From Candidatus Bipolaricaulota bacterium (GTDB lineage Bacteria; Bipolaricaulota; Bipolaricaulia; UBA7950; UBA9294), in the NCBI GenBank assembly GCA_023132545.1, contig JAGLYB010000130.1, positions 1-10,048 of the forward strand: a stretch of DNA of 10,048 bases, read 5' to 3'. Below are positions 1 through 5,923 of this stretch, piece by piece (positions within the stretch are counted from its first letter, which is position 1; every line of letters begins with the position of its first letter). The translations under genes were made by a program, and so were the position numbers. The notes under the pieces were generated by a model. It was not told the DNA's origin. It ran no database searches and was given only the letters and a program-made list of their open reading frames with translations.

Positions 1-1
1 C

Positions 2-1006
2 ATTGGATTGGGAATCCTGGTGACTGTGATGTATTTCGTGGGATGGCAAAAGACATTCGCCGAGATGGTCGCCTTGGGAGTCTTCGGTATCCTCAGTGTC
101 CTGGGCAATGTGCTGATCTCGATGACGTTTTGGATCCTTTGCTGGTGGGTCATTCTGCGCTCCTATGGCATTCGCCTTCCGTTACGAAGCATCATCGGCG
201 CCCGTCTTGCCGGCTATGCCGTCAGCTATCTCACACCGACCCTGTATTTCGGAGGAGAGCCGGTGCGAGCCATGCTCGTCGTGGGCAAGTCAGATGCGCC
301 GACAACTCGCATCTTCGCCACCATCGTAGTCGAACGCTTTCTTGGCGGTCTCAGCATGATCGTGTTCATTCTGATGGGAAGCTTCTATGCACTGTCGTCG
401 CCTCAAATCCCTTGGGAACAACGAAGGCTGCTTGCATCCGTCATCGGTTTTGTCACGTTCTGGATTCTTGTGGGATTGGTCGATTTCGCAGGCAATCTGA
501 AGTGGATTAGCCGCATCATCCATCTATTGGGCAAACCGTTTTCACGATGGGAGAACGCGCTGGAACGAGCAGCCAACAAGGTCTCGGAAACAGAAGACGA
601 GGTCCATTGTGCCTTTACAAAACACTGGAAGGGAACCTTGGCCGCATTTTTGCTACAAACTGTGGCCACGTTCTTCGTGTATACACGTCCCCAATTCTTC
701 TTTCTCTTCTCAGCCGGACTTCACTTCACGCTCCCGCAGTTGTCACTAATCTTCACCTTCACCATCATGCTGTCTTTCTTCTTGTGGATAACACCGGGAG
801 GATTGGGAACGGCGGAAGCAGCTCTGGTCGGCGTATTTGCCCTGGCGGTTCCGGCGGCCACGAGCGCCGGAGTGGTCGCCTATTCCCTGACCTTCAAACT
901 CGTGGAATCGATCTTCGTCGCCATCGGCATGGTCTACCTAACCAAGCGAGGCATTCAGTATTTGCGGAGTCGAGCGGAACCCGATCCGGAAATCGTAGAC
1001 GAGTGA
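2..1006 (+). CDS. Flippase-like membrane protein, LPG synthase TM / UPF0104 family (5' partial)
   Basis: An integral membrane protein of the family that includes the N-terminal flippase domain of MprF (Pfam LPG_synthase_TM) and AglD/YbhN-type proteins. Members are thought to move lipid-linked or charged lipids across the cytoplasmic membrane; the substrate here cannot be told. The frame is open to the left edge, and the residues before the first possible start (TTG at 8) continue a hydrophobic helix, so the true start lies outside the window. Numbering from that TTG, family motifs are GGEPVRA (82-88), VER (108-110) and PGGLGTAE (263-270), with about seven hydrophobic segments spread over the chain. 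The C-terminus is short, charged and cytoplasmic-looking (SRAEPDPEIVDE). There is no C-terminal GNAT-like aminoacyl-transfer domain as in full MprF, so it is not itself a lysyl-phosphatidylglycerol synthase. It converges with the ftsX-like gene; the 86 bases between them contain only a hairpin. Confidence 0.85.
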   Translation: MGLGILVTVMYFVGWQKTFAEMVALGVFGILSVLGNVLISMTFWILCWWVILRSYGIRLPLRSIIGARLAGYAVSYLTPTLYFGGEPVRAMLVVGKSDAPTTRIFATIVVERFLGGLSMIVFILMGSFYALSSPQIPWEQRRLLASVIGFVTFWILVGLVDFAGNLKWISRIIHLLGKPFSRWENALERAANKVSETEDEVHCAFTKHWKGTLAAFLLQTVATFFVYTRPQFFFLFSAGLHFTLPQLSLIFTFTIMLSFFLWITPGGLGTAEAALVGVFALAVPAATSAGVVAYSLTFKLVESIFVAIGMVYLTKRGIQYLRSRAEPDPEIVDE

Positions 1007-1082
1007 GGGTGAACTCCCAATGAAAATCGTGCTCCAATCGAAGCCTTGAAGCACGGCAGCAGACATCGGCCTCTTGCAAATA

Positions 1083-1104
1083 CCCCTCCCTTCTAGGGGA
1101 GAGG
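1083..1104 (-). terminator. Candidate hairpin/weak terminator between convergent genes
   Basis: Read on the minus strand, CCTCTCCC and GGGAGGGG form an 8-bp stem (one U-G pair) around a 6-base loop, followed by TATTTG. The stem begins inside the last codons and stop of the ftsX-like gene. The T tract is poor, so efficient termination is doubtful. On the + strand the same hairpin has no T tract at all. It is the only structure I see between the two convergent genes (1007-1092). Confidence 0.35.
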
Positions 1105-1938
1105 ATCGAATTGGCGCCCATGCAATAGGCTGGCCCCAAGCAGTCCTGCCAAGCCTCCAAACACCGTTCCCAGCGCAAGCGTAATCATCCCCACACTGAG
1201 GATCCGAAGTCCGTTGGTCAATCCCCCAAACAGCGAGAAGACAGCAGCATTCGAAAGTGCAATCTGATGGAACAAATACAAAGCGGCTAATAGGAAGAGT
1301 CCTCCCAGAAGCCCAATCAGGACACCGAGAGCAACAACCAGCACAAATACGATACGTTCCGAGATCCCCGATAGGCGTAGCATGCGGATTTCACCGGAGA
1401 AAGACGTCAGCAATTCGTGGAATCCTCGCCGGGAACAGAAAAGGCTGGCCGCGATGGAGGCCACCAGAATCACAAGCAGTGAGATGCGAATCACCAGAGA
1501 AACGGTCGGGGTTTCGATGGTTAGCTCACGCTGCACCTCGATGACTTCGGTAACGCCTTCAATGCTTCGAAACTCGATTGCGAGCGCGCTGGCCATCGTC
1601 GGATCTGCTGGAGATAGGATGAACACACCGCCGGAAGCAGTCTCGTCAAGCTCTTGCGCAAACTGGAAGCGTAGCGTGGCGATCTCATCCCGTTCACGCC
1701 ATTCGAGGAACAACTGGTCGATAGTTGCTGAAGAAAGTCGCGGCGATAAGAACACGCGGATTTCTTCGATCGGCTGCCCCTCGGCGCTTCGGGATACACT
1801 GCCCGGACTGATCATGAAGAAACAGGCAACCGAGGCCAAGAACAGGAACAACAACAGGCCTGAAAGCGCAAAGAAAACGGCGCTTTTCGTTCGGATGGCA
1901 CCCAATAGCTCGCGGAATAGGAACAACTGCATATTCAT
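1093..1938 (-). CDS. ftsX: FtsX-like cell-division ABC transporter permease
   Basis: A 281-residue membrane protein with FtsX architecture: a short cytoplasmic N-terminus, TM1 (about 20-44), an extracytoplasmic domain of about 100 residues (45-145), then TM2 (148-168), TM3 (197-223) and TM4 (246-272). FtsX pairs with the ATPase FtsE and passes conformational change across the membrane to peptidoglycan hydrolases at division. The outer domain has typical features: a segment predicting a strand and helix (IEEIRVFLSPRLS, 58-70) and RSIEGVTEVIEV (124-135), resembling the 'LPGVxxV' part of known FtsX proteins. The start is the ATG at 1938, which overlaps the ftsE stop as ATGA; an upstream ATG at 2052 would lie deep inside ftsE and is rejected. 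It is the last gene of the prmC-ftsE-ftsX operon. Sequence conservation is modest, so the call rests on topology plus pairing with the ATPase; another FtsX/MacB-type permease is possible but less likely given the short loop and four TMs. Confidence 0.75.
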   Translation of the reverse strand: MNMQLFLFRELLGAIRTKSAVFFALSGLLLFLFLASVACFFMISPGSVSRSAEGQPIEEIRVFLSPRLSSATIDQLFLEWRERDEIATLRFQFAQELDETASGGVFILSPADPTMASALAIEFRSIEGVTEVIEVQRELTIETPTVSLVIRISLLVILVASIAASLFCSRRGFHELLTSFSGEIRMLRLSGISERIVFVLVVALGVLIGLLGGLFLLAALYLFHQIALSNAAVFSLFGGLTNGLRILSVGMITLALGTVFGGLAGLLGASLLHGRQFDPLP

Positions 1939-2588
1939 GCCCCCTTCACCATCCCGTCGACCAAGCGAATACGCCGGAATATTTCCAACCCTGGCGGCAC
2001 CGGTCCTCGAGTTGCCACCAGAATCGTGACGTGTCCTGTATTCATTCGGCACAGCAAGCGAGCGACTTCCGCCTTCTCATCTTCGGCCAAGCCTTCGAAC
2101 GGCTCATCGATCAGCAACAAGAGAGGGTCGTGGCAGATCGCCAACGTGATGCCCAACCTAATGCGGTCAATCGATGATAGCTCAAGGGCATCGACGCCTT
2201 GCTGGCGGATCAATCCGGTCGTTTCAAGTGCATAAAGCACCTTCTCCTCGGCTTGCTCGCGATAGTTGCCCAGCGCAAGCAACTTGAAGGTCACGTTCTC
2301 ATGAACGGTCCTGGGAAGAGGCACGAAGCCTTGAGGATACACGCCAATACGCCGACGCAGTGCGAGCACTTTGTTTGCTCCCAACCGAGCAACGTTTCGT
2401 CCATAAACGAGAATCTGGCCGCGCTGCGGAGGAATCTGTGCCCCCAGCAATCCCAGGAGCAAAGACTTCCCACACGCGGCCGGCCCTAAGACCATGATCA
2501 ACTCGCCTTGATCTACACGCAGATGAATGTCTTCTAGAACCTTGACGCCGTCTTCCGTGGAAAAATGCAGTTCGGATACTTGGATCAT
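1935..2588 (-). CDS. ftsE: FtsE-like ABC ATPase with degenerate signature and H-loop
   Basis: A 217-residue ABC ATP-binding protein, the usual size for FtsE, encoded directly before its membrane partner. Visible motifs: Walker A GPAACGKS (35-42), Q-loop with YPQGFVPLPRTVHENV (84-99, very like the FtsE pattern around LLPDRTVYENV), and Walker B LLLLIDEP (156-163) with D161 and catalytic E162. Two normally invariant elements are gone. The LSGGQ signature reads LSSIDR (137-142), and the switch histidine of the H-loop is arginine (ATRG, R194); the D-loop (GLAED) also departs from the usual xLD. ATP binding looks intact, but hydrolysis or dimer closure may be altered. The start at 2588 makes an ATGA overlap with the prmC stop; an alternative ATG at 2597 would add three residues and cannot be excluded, since an AGGG lies upstream of both. 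FtsE is favoured over a LolD/MacB-type ATPase by gene pairing, length and the Q-loop context. Confidence 0.75.
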   Translation of the reverse strand: MIQVSELHFSTEDGVKVLEDIHLRVDQGELIMVLGPAACGKSLLLGLLGAQIPPQRGQILVYGRNVARLGANKVLALRRRIGVYPQGFVPLPRTVHENVTFKLLALGNYREQAEEKVLYALETTGLIRQQGVDALELSSIDRIRLGITLAICHDPLLLLIDEPFEGLAEDEKAEVARLLCRMNTGHVTILVATRGPVPPGLEIFRRIRLVDGMVKGA

Positions 2589-3481
2589 GATGGACATCGC
2601 CCTATAACAAACCGATCCTTCTCTGCCATGTCACGCTCGACGCTGACGTGCACAAGCTCGATACTTTCCAAGATCTTCTTAACACGCTCGCCTTGCTCGT
2701 GCCCAATTTCCATCAGAACGACTCCATCCGGTTGGAGATACATTCGAAGCTGGGCAGCAATCAAGCGGATCTTCTCCAGACCGTCAGTTCCCCCGTCCAG
2801 AGCTACAGATGGTTCGTGTTCTCGAACCTCCTTGGGGAGATCCGCCAACTCGTCACGTCGGATATAGGGAGGATTGGAGACAATGAAATCGAATTTCCCC
2901 TCAACGTTGGTGAACCAATCGGACTCAATAAACTCGATTCGATCCGCAACCTCATTTAGCTTTGAGTTCTCACGCGCCATTTCAAGCGCTGTTGGCGAGA
3001 TATCAACGGCAGTGACTTGAGCTTGTGGAAGGTAGCGAGCCATGCATACGGCAATCACTCCGGTTCCCGTACCCAAATCCAGACAACGGATCTCCCGATC
3101 CCGAGGCGCACGCTTGATCACCTGGTCTAGCAGTTCTTCGGTCTCAGACCGTGGAATCAGGACCTCGCGATCAACGCGGAATCGTAACCCATAGAAACTG
3201 ACCTCACCAGTTACGTGCTGAAGAGGGGTTCCCGACTGGCGTTCTTTCACCACACTTCGATAGAGCGATCGTTCATCGCTGGTGAGAGGTTTATCGGGAG
3301 CCATATAGAGATGAAGGCGATCGACGTCAAGAGCATGAGCAAGTAAAATCTCTGCTTCCAAACGCGGCTGCACAATTCCCGCGTCCTCGAAATATCCACG
3401 AGTCCAATTCAATACCTCGCGGATGGTCCACTCAGTAGTCAGTGTAGTCCCCCCCCATCCACGAAGGCTGAGAGCCCTCAT
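2585..3481 (-). CDS. prmC: Peptide chain release factor N5-glutamine methyltransferase
   Basis: PrmC (HemK) is a cytoplasmic SAM-dependent enzyme that methylates the glutamine of the GGQ motif in RF1 and RF2, making translation termination efficient. The N-terminal helical domain is recognisable (TIREVLNWTRGYFEDAGI, 19-36, and RLEAEILLAHAL, 40-51). It is followed by EVSFYGLRF...VLIPRSETEELLD (93-119), the SAM-binding motif DLGTGTG (135-141) and the catalytic NPPY (203-206). The length of 298 is slightly above the family norm (about 280), because some 17 residues precede the conserved start. That extension contains a run of eight G and has no clear Shine-Dalgarno, so the start at 3481 is provisional. 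With seven G, the ATG at 3458 would be in frame. It heads the operon with the FtsE- and FtsX-like genes. The catalytic call is very secure; the N-terminus is not. Confidence 0.95.
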   Translation of the reverse strand: MRALSLRGWGGTTLTTEWTIREVLNWTRGYFEDAGIVQPRLEAEILLAHALDVDRLHLYMAPDKPLTSDERSLYRSVVKERQSGTPLQHVTGEVSFYGLRFRVDREVLIPRSETEELLDQVIKRAPRDREIRCLDLGTGTGVIAVCMARYLPQAQVTAVDISPTALEMARENSKLNEVADRIEFIESDWFTNVEGKFDFIVSNPPYIRRDELADLPKEVREHEPSVALDGGTDGLEKIRLIAAQLRMYLQPDGVVLMEIGHEQGERVKKILESIELVHVSVERDMAEKDRFVIGRCPS

Positions 3482-3490
3482 TTGCTGATT

Positions 3491-3519
3491 ACAATAGCGA
3501 AATCTTGTAGTGAAAACAA
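3491..3519 (-). promoter_or_regulatory. Candidate promoter for prmC-ftsE-ftsX
   Basis: On the minus strand TTGTTT (3519-3514) and TATTGT (3496-3491) are separated by 17 bases, a plausible sigma-70 arrangement with 3/6 and 4/6 consensus matches. Initiation would fall near 3484, almost on the ATG at 3481. That implies either a nearly leaderless message or a real start further inside the reading frame. It overlaps the oppositely directed yacL promoter candidate. Confidence 0.4.
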
Positions 3520-3533
3520 GTGCTACGTATAGT
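3505..3533 (+). promoter_or_regulatory. Candidate promoter for yacL-lipoprotein-ispD
   Basis: TTGTAG (3505-3510, weak -35) and TATAGT (3528-3533, 5/6 of the -10 consensus) are separated by 17 bases. Transcription would begin around 3540, giving a leader of about 64 bases to the preferred ATG at 3604. This argues against the GTG at 3520 as the start of the yacL-like gene. Confidence 0.45.
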
Positions 3534-3555
3534 AGGATATTTGAGGAAATCGAGT

Positions 3556-3576
3556 AGAAATCCCCGGTGGATTTCT
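3556..3576 (+). promoter_or_regulatory. Leader hairpin upstream of the yacL-like gene
   Basis: AGAAATCC and GGATTTCT form a perfect 8-bp inverted repeat with a 5-base loop (CCGGT). It lies between the promoter candidate and the AAGGA at 3586-3590 that precedes the ATG at 3604. No T tract follows, so it is not an intrinsic terminator. It could be an RNA stability or translation-control element, or an operator-like palindrome. Function is inferred from position only. Confidence 0.4.
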
Positions 3577-3603
3577 CTTCGTAGACAAAGGACGGTGGCG
3601 GGC

Positions 3604-4653
3604 ATGTTCTATTTTATGTTGTTCTTATCATCTCTAGCCTTCGCCGGTGCTGCCATCTCAGTTGCTTACCATCTTTTCCCATCATTCGGATCCTTGTCTA
3701 TGTTGTGGTCCAATGCACTCTTCGGAGGGATTGTTGGCGCTGTGTTGGCGACGGGGATTCGCTTTATCTGGAAACGGTTGTCCCCAACGTTTGAGGAGGA
3801 AGGCGTCGAACATAGGCTGCTAAACAGTTTGTTGGTTGGGTTGGGCGGAACCATCGTTGGCATTATCGTCTCCTGCGGTATTGCAATCGCGTTTCCATCA
3901 TCCGATGGAGCGCGGATCGCACAAGGTGCTTTTCTCATCGGCTGCAGCTTGCTTGGTTTTCGGATCGGCTTTCTCCTTACGATTCCCATCGGGAGATCCC
4001 GGCGAAACAATGGCAATTCGCGAACCCGACGAGGAAGCGCACCGAAGAAGATTCTGGATACCAGCATCATTATCGACGGACGAATCGGCAGCCTGTTGGC
4101 TACTGGATTTGTAGAGGGCGAGATTCTAGTACCCGAGTTCGTGCTTAGCGAACTGCAAAACATCGCTGATTCCTCCAACAGCCTCCGTCGTCGCAAAGGA
4201 CGCCGTGGCCTCGACACGCTGAATCAGCTCATGCAGGATGAGAGCGTTCCCATTCGTATCATCGCCCGTGATTATCCCGCCATCCGCGAGGTAGATCGCA
4301 AACTGATTCATCTCGCTAAGGACGAATCGGCAGTTCTGATCACAACGGACTACAATCTCAACCGCGTCGCTCAAGTCGAGGGTGTCTCCATTCTCAACGT
4401 CAACGAGCTTTCCAATGCCGTCAAGCCGCGCTTTATTCCGGGCGAGGACATCTCCGTAGAAATCATCGATCGCGGCGAGGAAATCAACCAAGGCGTGGGC
4501 TATCTGGATGACGGCACCATGGTTGTGGTGGAGAACGGCCGACGCCACATCGGACGAACCATTAAGGCGGTCGTGAAGAGTACGCTGCAAACTGATGCCG
4601 GACGCATGTTATTTGTGGAACCCGCCGGCGAGAACTCACACGGGGAACATTGA
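3604..4653 (+). CDS. yacL: YacL-type membrane PIN/TRAM-domain protein
   Basis: A 349-residue protein with the full YacL layout: four N-terminal membrane helices (about 5-26, 36-56, 72-97, 106-128), a basic linker, a PIN nuclease-fold domain (about 149-270) and a C-terminal TRAM domain (about 275-340). The PIN start KILDTSIIIDGRIGSLL (149-165) and VLSELQNIADSSNSLRRRKGR (180-200) match the family closely. Candidate metal-binding acids are D152, E183, D231 and D249. PIN proteins are typically Mg/Mn-dependent ribonucleases and TRAM domains bind RNA, so a membrane-tethered RNase is the usual inference; the biological target is unknown. ATG 3604 was chosen because AAGGA precedes it and the promoter candidate and hairpin lie upstream. 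Starting at GTG 3520 would add 28 basic residues unlike the family. Lipoprotein and ispD genes follow in the same direction, the first after 13 bases. yacL next to ispD is also the arrangement in Bacillus subtilis. Confidence 0.92.
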   Translation: MFYFMLFLSSLAFAGAAISVAYHLFPSFGSLSMLWSNALFGGIVGAVLATGIRFIWKRLSPTFEEEGVEHRLLNSLLVGLGGTIVGIIVSCGIAIAFPSSDGARIAQGAFLIGCSLLGFRIGFLLTIPIGRSRRNNGNSRTRRGSAPKKILDTSIIIDGRIGSLLATGFVEGEILVPEFVLSELQNIADSSNSLRRRKGRRGLDTLNQLMQDESVPIRIIARDYPAIREVDRKLIHLAKDESAVLITTDYNLNRVAQVEGVSILNVNELSNAVKPRFIPGEDISVEIIDRGEEINQGVGYLDDGTMVVVENGRRHIGRTIKAVVKSTLQTDAGRMLFVEPAGENSHGEH

Positions 4654-4666
4654 CAAGGATGGACTG

Positions 4667-5170
4667 ATGAACAAAAGAAACTTTACCATTGTTGGATTAT
4701 TGGCTGGCCTATGCCTGATGACCCTTGTCGGATGTGACTTCTTCGGCAATGAGGAGACTGACTACAGCTACTGGGAACCGGCACTCAGCCCCGACGCTCG
4801 CATGATCGTCTATGAATCAACGGCCGAATCGAGCTTGGAATTGTTCACGCTGGACCTTGAAACGAACATCGAGAGACAGCTCACGATCAATGAATACGCA
4901 GATTGGTCGCCATGGTGGTCGCCCGACGGCACCCGCATCGCATTTGCATCGAGCCGTGACAAGAACGTTGACATCTATGTACTCGACTTAGCCAGCCTCG
5001 AGGTGGTCCGTCTCACAACGCACGCCGCTGATGACATCAATCCCAGCTGGGGCATCGATGGAGTCATCTACTTCAACTCCAACCGTTCCGATTCATGGGA
5101 GGCCTATACCATCGACCCTGATAGCCTCGTTCTAAGAAAGCTGACATCACTCGACGCATCGACGCCATGA
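4667..5170 (+). CDS. Small PD40/TolB-like beta-propeller lipoprotein
   Basis: A 167-residue exported lipoprotein. The N-terminus has a basic start, a hydrophobic core and a lipobox ending L-V-G-C with lipidated Cys23. The residue after the cysteine is Asp, which in enterobacteria keeps lipoproteins in the inner membrane; whether that rule applies here is unknown. The mature part carries about three PD40 (WD40-like) blades: PALSPDARMIVYES (38-51), WWSPDGTRIAFASSRD (83-98) followed by DIYVLDL, and INPSWGIDGVIYFNSNRSD (124-142). TolB-type propellers usually have six, so this is about half a propeller and would need to oligomerise or work as a small binding module. The start at 4667 has AAGGA seven bases upstream. 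It lies 13 bases after the yacL-like gene, and its stop overlaps the ispD start as ATGA. I do not recognise a named orthologue; protein-protein or ligand binding at the envelope is the most that can be inferred. Confidence 0.85.
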   Translation: MNKRNFTIVGLLAGLCLMTLVGCDFFGNEETDYSYWEPALSPDARMIVYESTAESSLELFTLDLETNIERQLTINEYADWSPWWSPDGTRIAFASSRDKNVDIYVLDLASLEVVRLTTHAADDINPSWGIDGVIYFNSNRSDSWEAYTIDPDSLVLRKLTSLDASTP

Positions 5171-5838
5171 CAACAAGCGCAGTGATCCTCGCAGCTGGAC
5201 GCGGGGATCGGATGGGGGCTGGCCAGAACAAGGTCTTTCTTCCCATTCGTGGGCAGGCATTGATTTGCCATACTGTCCAAGCATTCACTCGAATCCCAGA
5301 CATTGATGATCTTGTTCTCGTCATTCATGCCGACGAAATGGAGACTGTCAGGCAACTAATTCAACCCATCGGGATCCCGTTTCGTCTCGTTGAGGGCGGG
5401 AAGACACGCCGCGATTCCGCCCTCGCTGGAGTCCGCGCTGCAGGCAGCGATTTCGTGCTGATTCATGATGGAGCACGCCCCTTCCCGTCCCCGGCGCTCA
5501 TCCACCGCGTGCTAAGCGCGGCACAACAAGAGAATGCCGTCATCCCCGTTCTTCCGATCACCGATCTGTTGCATCACGTAGGTGCAGGAAGGCGCATTGA
5601 GGAGCTATCCGGCTTTCAGGGACATTCGCTGGTGCGAGCGCAAACACCTCAAGGATTCCGACGAGATCTCATTCTTCGCTGTCTTGAAACCGCTCCACCG
5701 GAGATCCGCGACGACGCGAGTGCCCTTCTGTTGGCCGGCAAATCCGTCGCAACAGTCCCTGGAGAGCGCACGAACATCAAGATCACCTACCCGGAGGATG
5801 TTGCTCTAGCGGAAGCCATCGCAGCCTCTTCGAGATAG
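5167..5838 (+). CDS. ispD: 2-C-methyl-D-erythritol 4-phosphate cytidylyltransferase
   Basis: IspD is the cytoplasmic third enzyme of the MEP isoprenoid pathway, joining MEP and CTP to make CDP-ME with release of pyrophosphate. The 223-residue protein has the expected length and motifs: nucleotide-binding LAAGRGDRM (8-16) with Lys22, GGKTRRDS (77-84), IHDGARPF (99-106), RAQTPQGF (157-164), DDAS (182-185) and the C-terminal ERTNIKITYPEDVALAEA (200-217). The usual PKQ around the loop lysine is QNK here, so the lysine is kept but the proline is not. It starts inside the stop of the lipoprotein gene (ATGA), suggesting translational coupling, and is the last gene of the operon. IspF, which often follows or is fused to IspD, is absent; the next gene has its own promoter. 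The presence of IspD indicates that the organism uses the MEP route. Confidence 0.95.
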   Translation: MTTSAVILAAGRGDRMGAGQNKVFLPIRGQALICHTVQAFTRIPDIDDLVLVIHADEMETVRQLIQPIGIPFRLVEGGKTRRDSALAGVRAAGSDFVLIHDGARPFPSPALIHRVLSAAQQENAVIPVLPITDLLHHVGAGRRIEELSGFQGHSLVRAQTPQGFRRDLILRCLETAPPEIRDDASALLLAGKSVATVPGERTNIKITYPEDVALAEAIAASSR

Positions 5839-5863
5839 CTAGGCAAGAAGACGTCTGCGTGCG

Positions 5864-5892
5864 TTGTCAGAGCCAACTCATCCGGCTAGAAT
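5864..5892 (+). promoter_or_regulatory. Strong sigma-70-type promoter for the exported orphan
   Basis: TTGTCA (5864-5869, 5/6 of the -35 consensus) and TAGAAT (5887-5892, 5/6 of the -10 consensus) are separated by exactly 17 bases, 26 bases after the ispD stop. Transcription would begin near 5899, giving a leader of about 25 bases that contains the ribosome binding site. This is the best promoter match in the window. Confidence 0.65.
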
Positions 5893-5911
5893 GCTTCATT
5901 CACTTCGCCCC

Positions 5912-5918
5912 AAGGAGG
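5912..5918 (+). promoter_or_regulatory. Ribosome binding site fixing the start at 5924
   Basis: AAGGAGG lies five bases before the ATG at 5924. It decides that start over an earlier in-frame start at 5864, which falls in the -35 element and would place coding sequence over the promoter. Confidence 0.75.
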
Positions 5919-5923
5919 CTGGT

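Noticed and set aside
1020..1049. Tiny ORF MKIVLQSKP after the flippase-like gene
   Set aside because: Nine codons, no ribosome binding site, no conservation evidence.
1382..2029. + strand open frame opposite the FtsX-like gene (215 codons)
   Set aside because: Ser/Arg/Asn-rich shadow translation without a ribosome binding site; the minus strand shows four clear membrane helices.
1939..2052. Longer ftsX start with 38 extra residues
   Set aside because: It would overlap ftsE by more than 100 bases and the extension is charged and unlike FtsX; the ATGA overlap at 1938 is far more natural.
3520..3603. GTG (3520), TTG (3541) or GTG (3595) as start of the yacL-like gene
   Set aside because: The 3520 start lies inside the promoter candidate and adds a basic stretch unlike YacL; 3541 has no ribosome binding site; 3595 has AGGA only two bases away. 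ATG 3604 has AAGGA at about 13 bases and begins directly with the first membrane helix.
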